The position numbers and the translations under genes were made by a program. The notes below the pieces were generated by a model that worked only from the letters and a program-made list of their open reading frames with translations, had not been told where the DNA came from and searched no databases. From the NCBI RefSeq assembly GCF_014349235.1, contig NZ_JACSOH010000004.1, positions 1-64,000 on the forward strand: 64,000 nt of DNA, read 5' to 3'. Positions within the stretch are counted from its first letter, which is position 1. Each line of letters opens with the position of its first letter. The stretch is from Cytophaga sp. FL35 (lineage in GTDB: Bacteria > Bacteroidota > Bacteroidia > Flavobacteriales > Flavobacteriaceae). Positions 25,260-33,607 of the stretch are shown here, in pieces.

Positions 25260-27500
25260 ATGATGAAAAAAAAGATTTTCTCAATAATGCTTGGTCTGGC
25301 CGCTTTGACACTTGTGGTGTCTTGTAGCGATGACGACAACGGACCCAGTAATGACCCTACCTGTAGTGATGGTATAATGAACGGTGACGAAACCGGTATC
25401 GATTGCGGCGGTTCTTGTACTCCATGTGGCGAAGAGCCAGCAGAAACTGAAGACCTAGAAGGAGAAGTTACTGAGAATACTGAATTGGATGCTTCCATAG
25501 CTTATAACTTAACCGGTGCTTATGTTGTAAAATCTGGTGCTACTTTGACCATTCCTGCCGGAACCACTATCAAAGCTGCCGGAGGTACTGCCGCTTTTAT
25601 TGGTGTTGAAAGAGGAGCAACCATCAATATCAATGGTACTGCTTCTGCTCCTGTAGTAATGACTTCAGGTGCTGCCAATCCTGCCCAAGGCGATTGGGGT
25701 GGTTTGGTTATTGCGGGCGATGCCCCAACCAACAAAGGTACTGACGTTACAACTGAAGTAGGTGATCTTACCTATGGAGGTGCTAATGCTGCGGACAACT
25801 CTGGTAGCATTACTTATCTTAGGGTTGAATATACCGGAGCTACTTTCTCCAATGATAAAGAATTCAACGGTGTTTCCCTTTTTGGTGTAGGGTCTGGAAC
25901 TACTTTCGAAAACGTTCAGTCATACATGGGTGGTGATGACGGTATCGAGTTCTTTGGTGGATCTGTTGACGGTATCAACTTGGTTTCCATTGGAAGTGGT
26001 GACGATTCTATCGACTTCGCCGATGGATGGACAGGTAACGGTACTAACTGGTATATCGCAGACGGTGCCAAAGCTGGTATCGAAGGTTCAAATAATGGTG
26101 ATGACGGAGACGCTACTCCTGTAACTACTACAACCTTGACGAATATTACGGTAGTGGGTCCAGTTGCCGAAGGTGCTCTTTTCTTTAAAGAAGGCGGTGG
26201 TAGCTTTACTGTTGACAACTTCTACGTAAGCGGTGCTGATTTAGGTATCAATGTAAAAGATACCGATGTTGAGGCTAACGCCAGAATTGATGCTGACGAC
26301 TTGATGATTTCTAACATTCAGTTTGCCGATACTCCTTCTGAATTTGCTGCCACTAATTACGCAGGAACAAACTTGGATTTCTATACCGAAGGTGTAGCCA
26401 CTGGTGCTGGTAATGGCGCTGCTGCTCCTGATTGGGCCGCCGGATGGACTATAGGACTTAGTAATAGTGCTCCTTCTTCTCAGCAAAACCTAGCAGGTGA
26501 AGCAACTGGAGATGTTGAATTAGATGCCAATATCGAATACATTCTAACTAGTGGATTTGTAGTAAAAGAAGGTGGTTCTTTGACCATTCCTGCCGGAACC
26601 ACGATTAAGGCCACTGGTGGTACTGCCGCTTTTATTGGTGTTGAAAGAGGAGCTACTATCAATATTAACGGTACTGCCACTGCTCCTGTTGTAATGACTT
26701 CAGGGGTAGAAAACCCTGCACCTGGTGACTGGGGCGGTTTGGTTATCGCGGGTGATGCCCCAACCAACAAAGGAGTTGATGTTACTACCGAGGTAGGAGA
26801 CCTTACCTACGGTGGTGCAAATGCTGAGGACAATTCTGGGAGCATTACGTACTTAAGAGTTGAGTATACCGGTGCTACTTTCTCCAATGACAAAGAGTTC
26901 AACGGTGTTTCCCTTTTCGGAGTTGGTTCTGGTACAACTTTCGAAAACGTTCAGTCTTATATGGGCGGTGATGACGGTATTGAGTTCTTTGGTGGGTCTG
27001 TTGATGGTGTAAACCTTGTTTCTATTGGAAGTGGTGACGATTCTATCGACTTTGCAGATGGTTGGACAGGTAACGGTACTAACTGGTACATTAAAGATGG
27101 TGCCAAAGCTGGTATTGAAGGTTCTAACAATGGTGATGACGGAGACGCCACGCCTGTTACCACTACTACATTGACCAACATTACAGTAGTTGGACCAGTA
27201 TCTGAAGGTGCCCTTTTCTTTAAAGAAGGAGGTGGTAGCTTTACTGTTGAAAATTTCTATACCGAAGGTATTGATTTAGGCATCAATGTTAAGGATACTG
27301 ATGTAGAGGCCAATGCTAGAATAGATGCAGACGACTTGGCAATTACAACTATTGAATTCGCTAGTCCTGCAACTGGTTTTGAAGCCACTAACTATGCAGG
27401 TACCAACATGGACTTCTATTCTGAAGGCGATGCTACCGGTGCTGGCAATAAAGGTGGAGAACCAGATTGGGCCACTGGTTGGGCCATTGGTTTCAACTAA
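25260..27500 (+). CDS. surface-type lipoprotein of two tandem near-identical units (GDWGG family)
   Basis: This 746-residue lipoprotein has its lipobox LVVSC at residues 18-22, followed by SDDDN, which resembles the Ser-Asp-Asp surface-export signal known from Flavobacterium. A Cys-rich linker CSDGIMNGDETGIDCGG (35-51) resembles MopE-like linkers. Two units of about 340 residues follow (about 66-405 and 409-746), each with 'TLTIPAGTTIKA' or a close variant, GDWGGLVIAGDAPTNKG, and a C-terminal PDWA.GW segment. The short repeated turns suggest a right-handed beta-helix. Relatives are often labelled 'multidrug transporter' in databases, which nothing here supports: there are no membrane helices. 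It is co-oriented with the TonB receptor, 41 bp downstream, and ends at a strong terminator. The start is one of two adjacent ATGs. Confidence 0.85.
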   Translation: MMKKKIFSIMLGLAALTLVVSCSDDDNGPSNDPTCSDGIMNGDETGIDCGGSCTPCGEEPAETEDLEGEVTENTELDASIAYNLTGAYVVKSGATLTIPAGTTIKAAGGTAAFIGVERGATININGTASAPVVMTSGAANPAQGDWGGLVIAGDAPTNKGTDVTTEVGDLTYGGANAADNSGSITYLRVEYTGATFSNDKEFNGVSLFGVGSGTTFENVQSYMGGDDGIEFFGGSVDGINLVSIGSGDDSIDFADGWTGNGTNWYIADGAKAGIEGSNNGDDGDATPVTTTTLTNITVVGPVAEGALFFKEGGGSFTVDNFYVSGADLGINVKDTDVEANARIDADDLMISNIQFADTPSEFAATNYAGTNLDFYTEGVATGAGNGAAAPDWAAGWTIGLSNSAPSSQQNLAGEATGDVELDANIEYILTSGFVVKEGGSLTIPAGTTIKATGGTAAFIGVERGATININGTATAPVVMTSGVENPAPGDWGGLVIAGDAPTNKGVDVTTEVGDLTYGGANAEDNSGSITYLRVEYTGATFSNDKEFNGVSLFGVGSGTTFENVQSYMGGDDGIEFFGGSVDGVNLVSIGSGDDSIDFADGWTGNGTNWYIKDGAKAGIEGSNNGDDGDATPVTTTTLTNITVVGPVSEGALFFKEGGGSFTVENFYTEGIDLGINVKDTDVEANARIDADDLAITTIEFASPATGFEATNYAGTNMDFYSEGDATGAGNKGGEPDWATGWAIGFN
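25452..27497 (+). repeat. tandem duplication inside the lipoprotein gene (2 x about 1.02 kb)
   Basis: The DNA of about 25452-26470 is repeated at about 26490-27497. The encoded units are nearly identical through most of their length, for example the whole stretch from EVGDLTYGGAN to FFGGSVDG. Many third codon positions nevertheless differ (TATCTTAGG against TACTTAAGA for the same Tyr-Leu-Arg). The duplication is thus not brand new, and the protein sequence has been held in place. Confidence 0.9.
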
Positions 27501-27521
27501 ACGGTAGTTTAAGAGCTAACT

Positions 27522-27548
27522 AAAAACCCCGCATTTGCGGGGTTTTTT
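27522..27548 (+). terminator. rho-independent terminator after the lipoprotein gene
   Basis: AACCCCGCATTTGCGGGGTT forms a 6-8 bp GC-rich stem with a four-base loop, followed by TTTTTTGC. It lies 22 bp after the stop codon and closes the TonB receptor-lipoprotein unit. Confidence 0.9.
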
Positions 27549-27611
27549 GCTTTCTACCCATAAAACCCAACCGTTTATACAATCGCGCCAACGTTGGATA
27601 TAAAGATTTAT

Positions 27612-27619
27612 TATATTTG
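27612..27619 (+). promoter_or_regulatory. Bacteroidota -7 promoter element
   Basis: TATATTTG matches the TAnnTTTG -7 element. A TTGG at 27594 could be the upstream part of the promoter, though the spacing is short. It precedes the start codon at 27647 by 27 bp and gives the small T9SS protein its own promoter, separate from the upstream terminated unit. Confidence 0.6.
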
Positions 27620-27646
27620 TGGTACATTTTTTGTTTAACCTACCAT

Positions 27647-27955
27647 ATGAAGCACCTTTACTTGATTGTAACAATGCTGTTTATCTCTTTAAGCTATGGC
27701 CAAGTTCGCCAGGGCAATGGAGAAATTGATGGGTTTAAACTCTACCCGAATCCTGTAACAGATGGTAAGGTCTTTATAAGCACTACAAAAAATGCGCCCA
27801 AACAAATAGCTATTTATGATGTCTTGGGCACTAAAGTTCTTGAAACGAAAATTACAGGTAAGGAATTATTTCTAAGGGACTTGGATGCCGGTGTTTATGT
27901 GCTCCGAGTTTTTGAACTTAACAATGTCGCCACTAGAAAGCTGATTGTTAAGTAA
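27647..27955 (+). CDS. small secreted protein consisting of a T9SS type A sorting domain
   Basis: This is a 102-residue protein with a signal peptide (about 1-18, LFISLSYGQ) and then almost only a type IX sorting domain: KLYPNPVTDGKVFI, IYDVLGTKVLE, LDAGVYVLRVF and the terminal RKLIVK. Such domains normally sit at the end of large secreted enzymes or adhesins and direct them through the outer membrane to be cut off and anchored. Here hardly any passenger (about 10 residues) precedes the domain. The start at 27647 is preferred over an upstream Met because it gives a proper signal peptide. A paralog lies 170 bp downstream. Confidence 0.88.
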   Translation: MKHLYLIVTMLFISLSYGQVRQGNGEIDGFKLYPNPVTDGKVFISTTKNAPKQIAIYDVLGTKVLETKITGKELFLRDLDAGVYVLRVFELNNVATRKLIVK

Positions 27956-28125
27956 TCCTCTTTTTTTGTCCAGTACCGCTAGAACAACCTCTTTTAGTTT
28001 TCATTTTTCCGATGAAATACATCCATCGTGATTGCTAACCTACAATTTTTGTGCTTTCACAACAATTTTATGTCAAATTAACTCCTCTGGACTACTTTTA
28101 AAGTATTGATCCCAAATCAATTACC

Positions 28126-28446
28126 ATGCGCCTGCTCCTCATTATTGCCTTTATGACTATGGCGACACCTATGTGTGCACAAGAATCCTTCACATCCATT
28201 GGTCCACAAGAAGCCATTACAGAAGTAAAACTGTATCCGAATCCCGCATATGGAGAATCGGTAAAAATCGTATCATCGGCAAACGAACCTAAGGGAGTTA
28301 CGGCTTATGATGTTTTTGGCAAACCAGTATTAAGGGAAAAAATAAGAAACAACACCCTTTATATAACTTCCCTCAAGCCGGGAATCTATGTCCTGCAGAT
28401 AGAATTGGACGAGAAAACGGTAAATCGCAAACTAATTGTAAAATAA
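28126..28446 (+). CDS. second small T9SS sorting-domain protein
   Basis: This 106-residue protein has a signal peptide (about 1-18, MATPMCAQ), some 14 residues of linker and a type A sorting domain (KLYPNPAYGESVKI, YDVFGKPVLREKI, LKPGIYVLQIE, RKLIVK). It is a paralog of the preceding gene with the same minimal layout. No -7 element as clear as that of its neighbour is visible in the 170-bp gap, so it may have its own weaker promoter or be read through. The function of a sorting tail with no passenger is unknown; competition, tethering or adhesion are possibilities only. Confidence 0.87.
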   Translation: MRLLLIIAFMTMATPMCAQESFTSIGPQEAITEVKLYPNPAYGESVKIVSSANEPKGVTAYDVFGKPVLREKIRNNTLYITSLKPGIYVLQIELDEKTVNRKLIVK

Positions 28447-28448
28447 AA

Positions 28449-28470
28449 AGACCCGTAGAAACGGGCCTTT
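28449..28470. terminator. weak terminator hairpin between converging genes
   Basis: CCCGTAGAAACGGG gives a 5-bp stem (28452-28465) flanked by A-rich sequence on the left and CCTTT on the right. It could end transcription from both the T9SS gene and the FKBP gene, with only a short U-run in each direction. Confidence 0.5.
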
Positions 28471-28490
28471 GATATCTTGACCTGTGTGAA

Positions 28491-28921
28491 TTATAAAATT
28501 TCCACCAGCTCTAAATCAAAAACTAAGTCCTGACCTGCCAGAGGGTGGTTACCATCTACCACAATACTACTATCTTTCACGTCTTTGACCACTAAATTGA
28601 TTTTTTGACCGTTAGGCCCTTCCGAAACCAAGGCCATTCCAACCTGTGGGTCTATATTTTCCGGTAATTGATCCTTAGGCACCTCCTGAATTAATTGATC
28701 GTTAGGTTCACCATAAGCTTCTTCTTTTGGTATGCTAACGGTTTTTTCTCGTTCACTTTCATATCGATCAACCCTTTTTCAAATCCCGGGATGATTTGTC
28801 CTTGACCTAAAGTAAATTGCAAGGGTTCCCCTCTTTCCAAAGAGCTATCGAAAACCTTACCATCTTCCAGTTTTCCTGTGTAATGTACTTTTACCGTGTC
28901 ATTGTTTTTAACCTGACTCAT
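28491..28921 (-). pseudogene. FKBP-type peptidyl-prolyl isomerase (SlyD-like), interrupted by a -1 frameshift in an A6 run
   Basis: The first part (28921 down to about 28745) encodes MSQVKNNDTVKVHYTGKLED and continues to GLIDMKVNEKK, a clear FKBP start. It then runs into a wrong frame and stops near 28691. The correct continuation (TVSIPKEEAYGEPNDQLIQ, then PKDQLPENIDPQVG to the end at 28491) is present in the -1 frame. The switch is at GAGAAAAAACCG: a seventh A, or a -1 slip on AAA AAA, restores a 143-residue isomerase with an IF insert and no His-rich tail. It may be a sequencing or homopolymer error, a true pseudogene or programmed slippage; the downstream half is otherwise intact, which argues against old decay. 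Confidence 0.85.
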
Positions 28922-29104
28922 TTGTGTCTATTTTATTTACTTATAGCCCTAAAGGGCATTTTTGGTAAAGGTATAGGTCTAAAAATCGCTTCAAAACATA
29001 TAGTAAACTATCTTACATTAATTAGAATACTTTAACTGTCGAGCTAACTAACTGTTAATTTATTTAACAACTAAACGGAATTCGTATGGTAATATGGTTT
29101 ACAG

Positions 29105-29112
29105 TATTTTTG
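29105..29112 (+). promoter_or_regulatory. Bacteroidota -7 promoter element
   Basis: TATTTTTG fits TAnnTTTG, 15 bp upstream of the start codon of the LuxE-like gene, giving a very short leader. The -33 part is not clear. Confidence 0.5.
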
Positions 29113-29127
29113 CGACAAGTATAATTT

Positions 29128-30105
29128 ATGGATTCACACTCGCTATTTTCCATTTCCACCTCACAGGAATTTAAGGAACAAACCTTAGAAACTTTCCGAT
29201 ATCAGTATGCAAATAATGAGGTCTACCATGAATTTTGTAATCACTTGGGCATGAGCCCAAAAAATGTTTTGAAAGTTGAAAACATACCTTTCCTGCCTAT
29301 TTCTTTCTTTAAATCCAAGGTCATTTTAACGACCAAAAATATTCCTGAAACCCTTTTTACCAGCAGCGGAACAACCGGAAGCATTACTAGCAAGCATTAT
29401 GTCGTAGACCCTCAATTATATATCGATAGTTTTACCAAAGCACTTGAACTTTTTTACGGAAACATCAAAGACTATTGCATTTTAGCCCTGCTACCCTCCT
29501 ATTTGGAACGTCAAGGTTCATCGCTTATTTATATGGCGGATTATCTCATTAAAAATAGCAATCACCCTAAAAGTGGCTTTTACCTAAATGACTTGAACAA
29601 ACTTGAGAAAACCCTGCAAGAACTGGAAGAGCAAGGCCAAAAAACCTTATTAATAGGAGTTTCATTTGCACTTTTGGACCTTGCCGAAAAAAATTCCTTA
29701 CGATTAAACAATACCATTGTGATGGAAACAGGAGGCATGAAAGGACGTCGAAAGGAACTTATAAGGGACGAACTTCACCAAATTCTACAAAATGGTTTTG
29801 GATTAAAAAATATTCATTCAGAATATGGCATGACCGAGCTTTTATCACAAGCGTACTCCCAGGGAAACGGAATTTTCAAAACCCCGCCATGGATGAAAGT
29901 CTTAATTAGGGATACGGAAGACCCTTTAAGCCTTCAAAGAATAGGAAAAACCGGTGGTATCAATATCATTGACTTAGCCAACCAACATTCCTGTTCCTTC
30001 ATTGCGACCCAAGATTTAGGTAAAATGCATGCGGACGGTAGTTTTGAAATCTTGGGAAGGTTCGATCATTCAGATGTTCGCGGGTGTAATCTAATGGTTC
30101 TCTAA
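29128..30105 (+). CDS. LuxE-like acyl-protein synthetase / acyl-transfer family protein
   Basis: This 325-residue protein is related to LuxE and the adenylating ANL enzymes. The SSGTTGS motif near residue 80 corresponds to the ATP/AMP loop, SEYGMTELLSQAY near 235 to the A5-type motif, and GRFDHSDVRG near the end to the A8 region. LuxE-type proteins activate fatty acids with ATP and hold the acyl group on a cysteine. No lux genes are nearby, and relatives are common as lone genes in Flavobacteriaceae. The real substrate is unknown. It overlaps the convergent lipoprotein gene by 4 bp. Confidence 0.8.
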   Translation: MDSHSLFSISTSQEFKEQTLETFRYQYANNEVYHEFCNHLGMSPKNVLKVENIPFLPISFFKSKVILTTKNIPETLFTSSGTTGSITSKHYVVDPQLYIDSFTKALELFYGNIKDYCILALLPSYLERQGSSLIYMADYLIKNSNHPKSGFYLNDLNKLEKTLQELEEQGQKTLLIGVSFALLDLAEKNSLRLNNTIVMETGGMKGRRKELIRDELHQILQNGFGLKNIHSEYGMTELLSQAYSQGNGIFKTPPWMKVLIRDTEDPLSLQRIGKTGGINIIDLANQHSCSFIATQDLGKMHADGSFEILGRFDHSDVRGCNLMVL

Positions 30106-30632
30106 AGCCCTAATATTTTTGCATCTACAAAAAAGGTAGAATTCACTTCAATTTCATGGTCTCTGCTAATAACCTCATCGGTAACAGTTTCCAAGCGCAA
30201 ATTGAACTCGTCCTTTTTTATATACTCCTTTAGGTCTACATCTACAACATCCACATCCAAAGAATTACCGGTATTGGGATCCACTTCAACTTCCTCGGCT
30301 ATTTTGATTTCATCCAATCCTTCGGCAGAAATATAAATAACAATGGACTCTAGGAAACTAAAATCCGCATCATCAGGAGTAGTAATGTTAAGAACTAGCT
30401 CCTTAAGCCTAATTTCTTCAATTAAATCTTTTCGGGTATCGTTTACTTCAAACTTTGACTCGGAATTGGTCTCCACATCCGGAGTATAAACATCAAAAGG
30501 AACATCTATACCCACCGTTGATTCGATGGTTACATTGCTTTTATACTCAATATCAAACTTGGTAAGTTCATCTAGCTTATCGCAGCTCACAAGAGCAAAA
30601 ACGCCCACCAAGATGTAAACAAAATTTTTCAT
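30102..30632 (-). CDS. lipoprotein of unknown function
   Basis: This 176-residue protein has a lipobox (ALVSC, Cys near 17) and an acidic mature part without Cys. It is rich in short alternating Val/Ile/Asp segments (VDVVDVDLKEYI), which suggests an all-beta fold. I do not recognise the family. After the lipid Cys comes DKLDEL, which lacks the Ser-Asp-Asp surface signal, so a periplasm-facing lipoprotein is likely. It is alone on its strand, with a 75-bp gap to tyrS upstream. Confidence 0.75.
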   Translation of the reverse strand: MKNFVYILVGVFALVSCDKLDELTKFDIEYKSNVTIESTVGIDVPFDVYTPDVETNSESKFEVNDTRKDLIEEIRLKELVLNITTPDDADFSFLESIVIYISAEGLDEIKIAEEVEVDPNTGNSLDVDVVDVDLKEYIKKDEFNLRLETVTDEVISRDHEIEVNSTFFVDAKILGL

Positions 30633-30707
30633 TGCAATCAGATTTTAAAGACTATGAAAATCTAACGCAACCAATCTTGTTTTATTGAATAGAATGCAGC
30701 TATTTAT

Positions 30708-32003
30708 TTAGGACACTACCAAAACAAAGTAGTTTTTCTTGCCTCTTTGCAACAATACGAACTTGTCATTGATCAAATCGGACTCGGTAATTAAAAAATC
30801 AGCTTTTACCTTTTCCTTATTTACGGAAATGGAATTTTGTTTTAACTCGCGACGGGCTTCACTATTGGACCCTAAGAATCCGGTTTTATCGGCCAAAGCA
30901 CCTATCATATCGAGTCCGTCGGCCAATTCACTCTTAGAAATTTCCGCTTGCGGCACCCCATCAAAAACATCCAAAAAGGTCTGTTCGTTCAATTTTTTTA
31001 GGTCATCTGAGGTAGATTTGCCAAAAAGGATGTTACTGGCCTTTTGCGCATTTTCCAAATCCTCTTTAGAGTGAACCATAACGGTAATTTCTTCTGCCAA
31101 ACGTTTCTGAAGTGCACGCAGATGCGGTGCCTGTTTGTGTTCTTCTACCAGTTCTTCTATTTCCTGCTTGGATAAAAAGGTGAAAATCTTAATGTATTTT
31201 TCAGCGTCCTCGTCAGAAGTGTTCAACCAATATTGATAAAAACGATAGGGAGAGGTCCTATCTGCATCTAACCAAATGTTGCCACCTTCGGTCTTACCAA
31301 ATTTGGTTCCATCTGCTTTGGTTATCAAAGGACAGGTCAAGGCATAGCCCTTTCCATTACCAATTCTTCGAAGGAGTTCTGTACCTGTAGTAATATTTCC
31401 CCATTGATCGCTACCGCCCATCTGTAGGGTGCAGTTGTACTCTCTGTATAAATGAAGAAAATCGTAACCTTGAACCAATTGATAGGTAAATTCGGTAAAA
31501 GACATGCCTTCCTTTGCCTCAGCAGACAAGCGTTTCTTTACAGAATCCTTGGCCATCATGTAGTTGACCGTAATATGTTTTCCTATATCCCTAATAAAAT
31601 CAAGAAAGGAAAATTTCTTCATCCAGTCATAATTATTCACCAAGACCGCACCGTTGTCAGATGCACTGTCAAAATCCAAAAATCTGCTCAGTTGCTCTTT
31701 TATGGATGCTTGATTATGCCTAAGTGTTGCTTCATCCAGTAAATTCCGCTCTGCAGATTTTCCTGAAGGATCCCCAATCATACCGGTAGCGCCACCGATC
31801 AAGGCATATGGTTTGTGGCCAGCCAATTGAAAGTGCCTAAGCATCATTACCCCTACCAAATGCCCAATATGCAATGAATCTGCGGTGGGGTCTATACCCA
31901 CATAAGCAGATTGCAGACCGCTCATTAGATGTTCTTCCGTACCGGGCATTGCATCGTGCAACATCCCTCTCCATTTTAATTCTTCAACAAAATTGGTAGC
32001 CAT
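30708..32003 (-). CDS. tyrS: tyrosyl-tRNA synthetase
   Basis: This 431-residue class I synthetase has the HIGH-type motif [11 protein letters not shown] near 46, the tyrosine pocket [10 protein letters not shown]-type segment ([13 protein letters not shown]) and [14 protein letters not shown], the KMSKS equivalent [13 protein letters not shown] near 236, and a C-terminal S4-like RNA-binding domain ([10 protein letters not shown]..., about 365-430). I chose ATG 32003 ([13 protein letters not shown]); upstream in-frame residues are not conserved in character. Length and motifs are normal for bacterial TyrS. Confidence 0.96.
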   Translation of the reverse strand: MATNFVEELKWRGMLHDAMPGTEEHLMSGLQSAYVGIDPTADSLHIGHLVGVMMLRHFQLAGHKPYALIGGATGMIGDPSGKSAERNLLDEATLRHNQASIKEQLSRFLDFDSASDNGAVLVNNYDWMKKFSFLDFIRDIGKHITVNYMMAKDSVKKRLSAEAKEGMSFTEFTYQLVQGYDFLHLYREYNCTLQMGGSDQWGNITTGTELLRRIGNGKGYALTCPLITKADGTKFGKTEGGNIWLDADRTSPYRFYQYWLNTSDEDAEKYIKIFTFLSKQEIEELVEEHKQAPHLRALQKRLAEEITVMVHSKEDLENAQKASNILFGKSTSDDLKKLNEQTFLDVFDGVPQAEISKSELADGLDMIGALADKTGFLGSNSEARRELKQNSISVNKEKVKADFLITESDLINDKFVLLQRGKKNYFVLVVS

Positions 32004-32181
32004 GATAAGCAAATTCAAAGATTTTTTGCAAATATAGGTAGGCACAAGCAATGCAGCTACTAAAGACCAGTTTTTATGGCGCTCCTCATTTATTACTCTT
32101 TAAAGATGTGCTACTATACTATTGTTTTTTTCCCATGGCAGGTCAGACAATAAATTCAGGCGTTATGAGTACATTTGGCAT

Positions 32182-33189
32182 ATGATTTTAGTGACCGGAG
32201 GAACAGGTTTAGTGGGAGCCCATCTTTTACTACAGCTTCTAAAGCAGGGGCAAAAAGTAAGGGCCATTCACAGAAGGAATAGCGATATACAAAGGGTTAA
32301 AAAAATCTTTGGATATGAGGGCGAAACATCCTTGAACCTATTTCATAAAATAGAATGGACCGAAGCAGACATCAATGATATCACACAGCTTGAAACTTCC
32401 TTTAAGGGTGTGGAACGGGTATATCATGCTGCTGCTTTTATTTCTTTTGACCCTGGGGATTATCAAAAATTACATAAGATAAACACCGAAGGGACGGCCA
32501 ACATCGTTAACCTGTGCATAGCACATAAAATCAAAAAGCTGTGCTACGTAAGTACTATTGGCGCCATTGGTAAAAGTCTAAACGGGAATCAAGCGGATGA
32601 GGAAAACGTCTGGACATCACAGGATGCCAATGTCTATGCACTTACCAAACACGCTGCAGAAATGGAGGTGTGGCGGGGTTCTCAAGAAGGGTTGAATGTT
32701 GTTATGGTCAATCCGGGAGTGATTATCGGCCCTGGTTTTTGGAACTCAGGTAGCGGCTCCCTTTTTGGTGTAGCAAAGAAAGAACATTCATTTTATCCTC
32801 CCGGAGGAACGGGTTTCATCACAATAAGCGATGTGGTAAAAATGATGGTTGCTCTTATGGAATCCGATATAAAAAACGAGCGATTCATTGCTGTAGCCGA
32901 AAACCTTAGCTACCAACAGATTCTTACCAAAATTACAACGGCTTTGGGGCTTAAACCTCCAACAAAGGAACTTAAACAATGGCAACTTGAATTAGGCCGA
33001 TGGTTTGATTGGCTCCGAAACCTAATTTTCAATACGGGAAGAAGGATTACCAAAAACTCTGTAAAATCACTTAAAAACAGGGAGATTTACTCTAACGAAA
33101 AGGCCAAAAACGTTCTTCAATTCAAATTTGAACCCTTAGAACCCACCATCACTTTTTGCTCCCAGAAATTTCTTGAAGAGAATCCTTAG
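32182..33189 (+). CDS. NAD(P)-dependent epimerase/dehydratase family protein (extended SDR)
   Basis: This 335-residue protein has the nucleotide-binding motif GGTGLVGAHL at residues 6-15, followed by a Rossmann fold, the STIGAIG strand and the catalytic YxxxK as YALTKHAAE (near 148), then a substrate-binding C-terminal part. The start is ATG 32182 (MILVTGGTG); the upstream frame is not plausible protein. Members act on nucleotide sugars or on dihydroflavonol/steroid-like alcohols, and the exact reaction cannot be read here. The last 41 bp overlap the convergent DUF4296 gene. Confidence 0.85.
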   Translation: MILVTGGTGLVGAHLLLQLLKQGQKVRAIHRRNSDIQRVKKIFGYEGETSLNLFHKIEWTEADINDITQLETSFKGVERVYHAAAFISFDPGDYQKLHKINTEGTANIVNLCIAHKIKKLCYVSTIGAIGKSLNGNQADEENVWTSQDANVYALTKHAAEMEVWRGSQEGLNVVMVNPGVIIGPGFWNSGSGSLFGVAKKEHSFYPPGGTGFITISDVVKMMVALMESDIKNERFIAVAENLSYQQILTKITTALGLKPPTKELKQWQLELGRWFDWLRNLIFNTGRRITKNSVKSLKNREIYSNEKAKNVLQFKFEPLEPTITFCSQKFLEENP

Positions 33190-33595
33190 TTCTTTGCACT
33201 CTCGCTTGCCTTTCTTCCAATTCTATTCTTCTAAGACTGTCCCTAACCTCCTTGGCATCCTTGAAAGCATTTTGGTCTTTTTCCAAACTGGATTCTACCT
33301 CTTGGTAAATTGATTTGTACTCCTCAGGAACCGATGCATAATATTTATCGCTTTCCACAAATTGCAAACTATCTATACCATGCTTACGGTAGATATAGTT
33401 CATTATATCTACGTTGTTTTCCCTCAACACGCTTACATTCGTAGTTTTTGCCGCGTTTAAAACCGCCACATCTTTTAAAATTACGACCATTTTACCTCTA
33501 TCAATAAGGTTTTCCGGCTTCTCCAATAATTTTTCATTGCAAGAGACTGCAGTTAGAAACAAAACAAGAAACGCTATCTTTTTACAGTAAGCCAT
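33149..33595 (-). CDS. DUF4296 family lipoprotein
   Basis: This 148-residue lipoprotein (lipobox TAVSC, Cys near 19) starts its mature part NEKLLEKPENLIDRGKMVVI, the conserved opening of the Bacteroidota DUF4296 family. A YRKHGIDSLQF segment lies near 70 and a charged helical tail follows (about 100-148). The function is unknown. It is the third gene of the unit glycosyltransferase-dihydroorotase-DUF4296, with a 12-bp gap, an order I associate with Flavobacteriaceae. Confidence 0.82.
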   Translation of the reverse strand: MAYCKKIAFLVLFLTAVSCNEKLLEKPENLIDRGKMVVILKDVAVLNAAKTTNVSVLRENNVDIMNYIYRKHGIDSLQFVESDKYYASVPEEYKSIYQEVESSLEKDQNAFKDAKEVRDSLRRIELEERQARVQRTKDSLQEISGSKK

Positions 33596-33607
33596 AGACG
33601 TATTGAT

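Noticed and set aside
25260-27500. 'Multidrug transporter' as product of the two-unit lipoprotein gene
   Set aside because: The mature protein has no membrane helices and no transporter motif; the label is a database habit for relatives.
29128-30105. Bioluminescence system because of the LuxE-like gene
   Set aside because: No luciferase, reductase or LuxD genes are near, and lone LuxE-like genes are common in Flavobacteriaceae.
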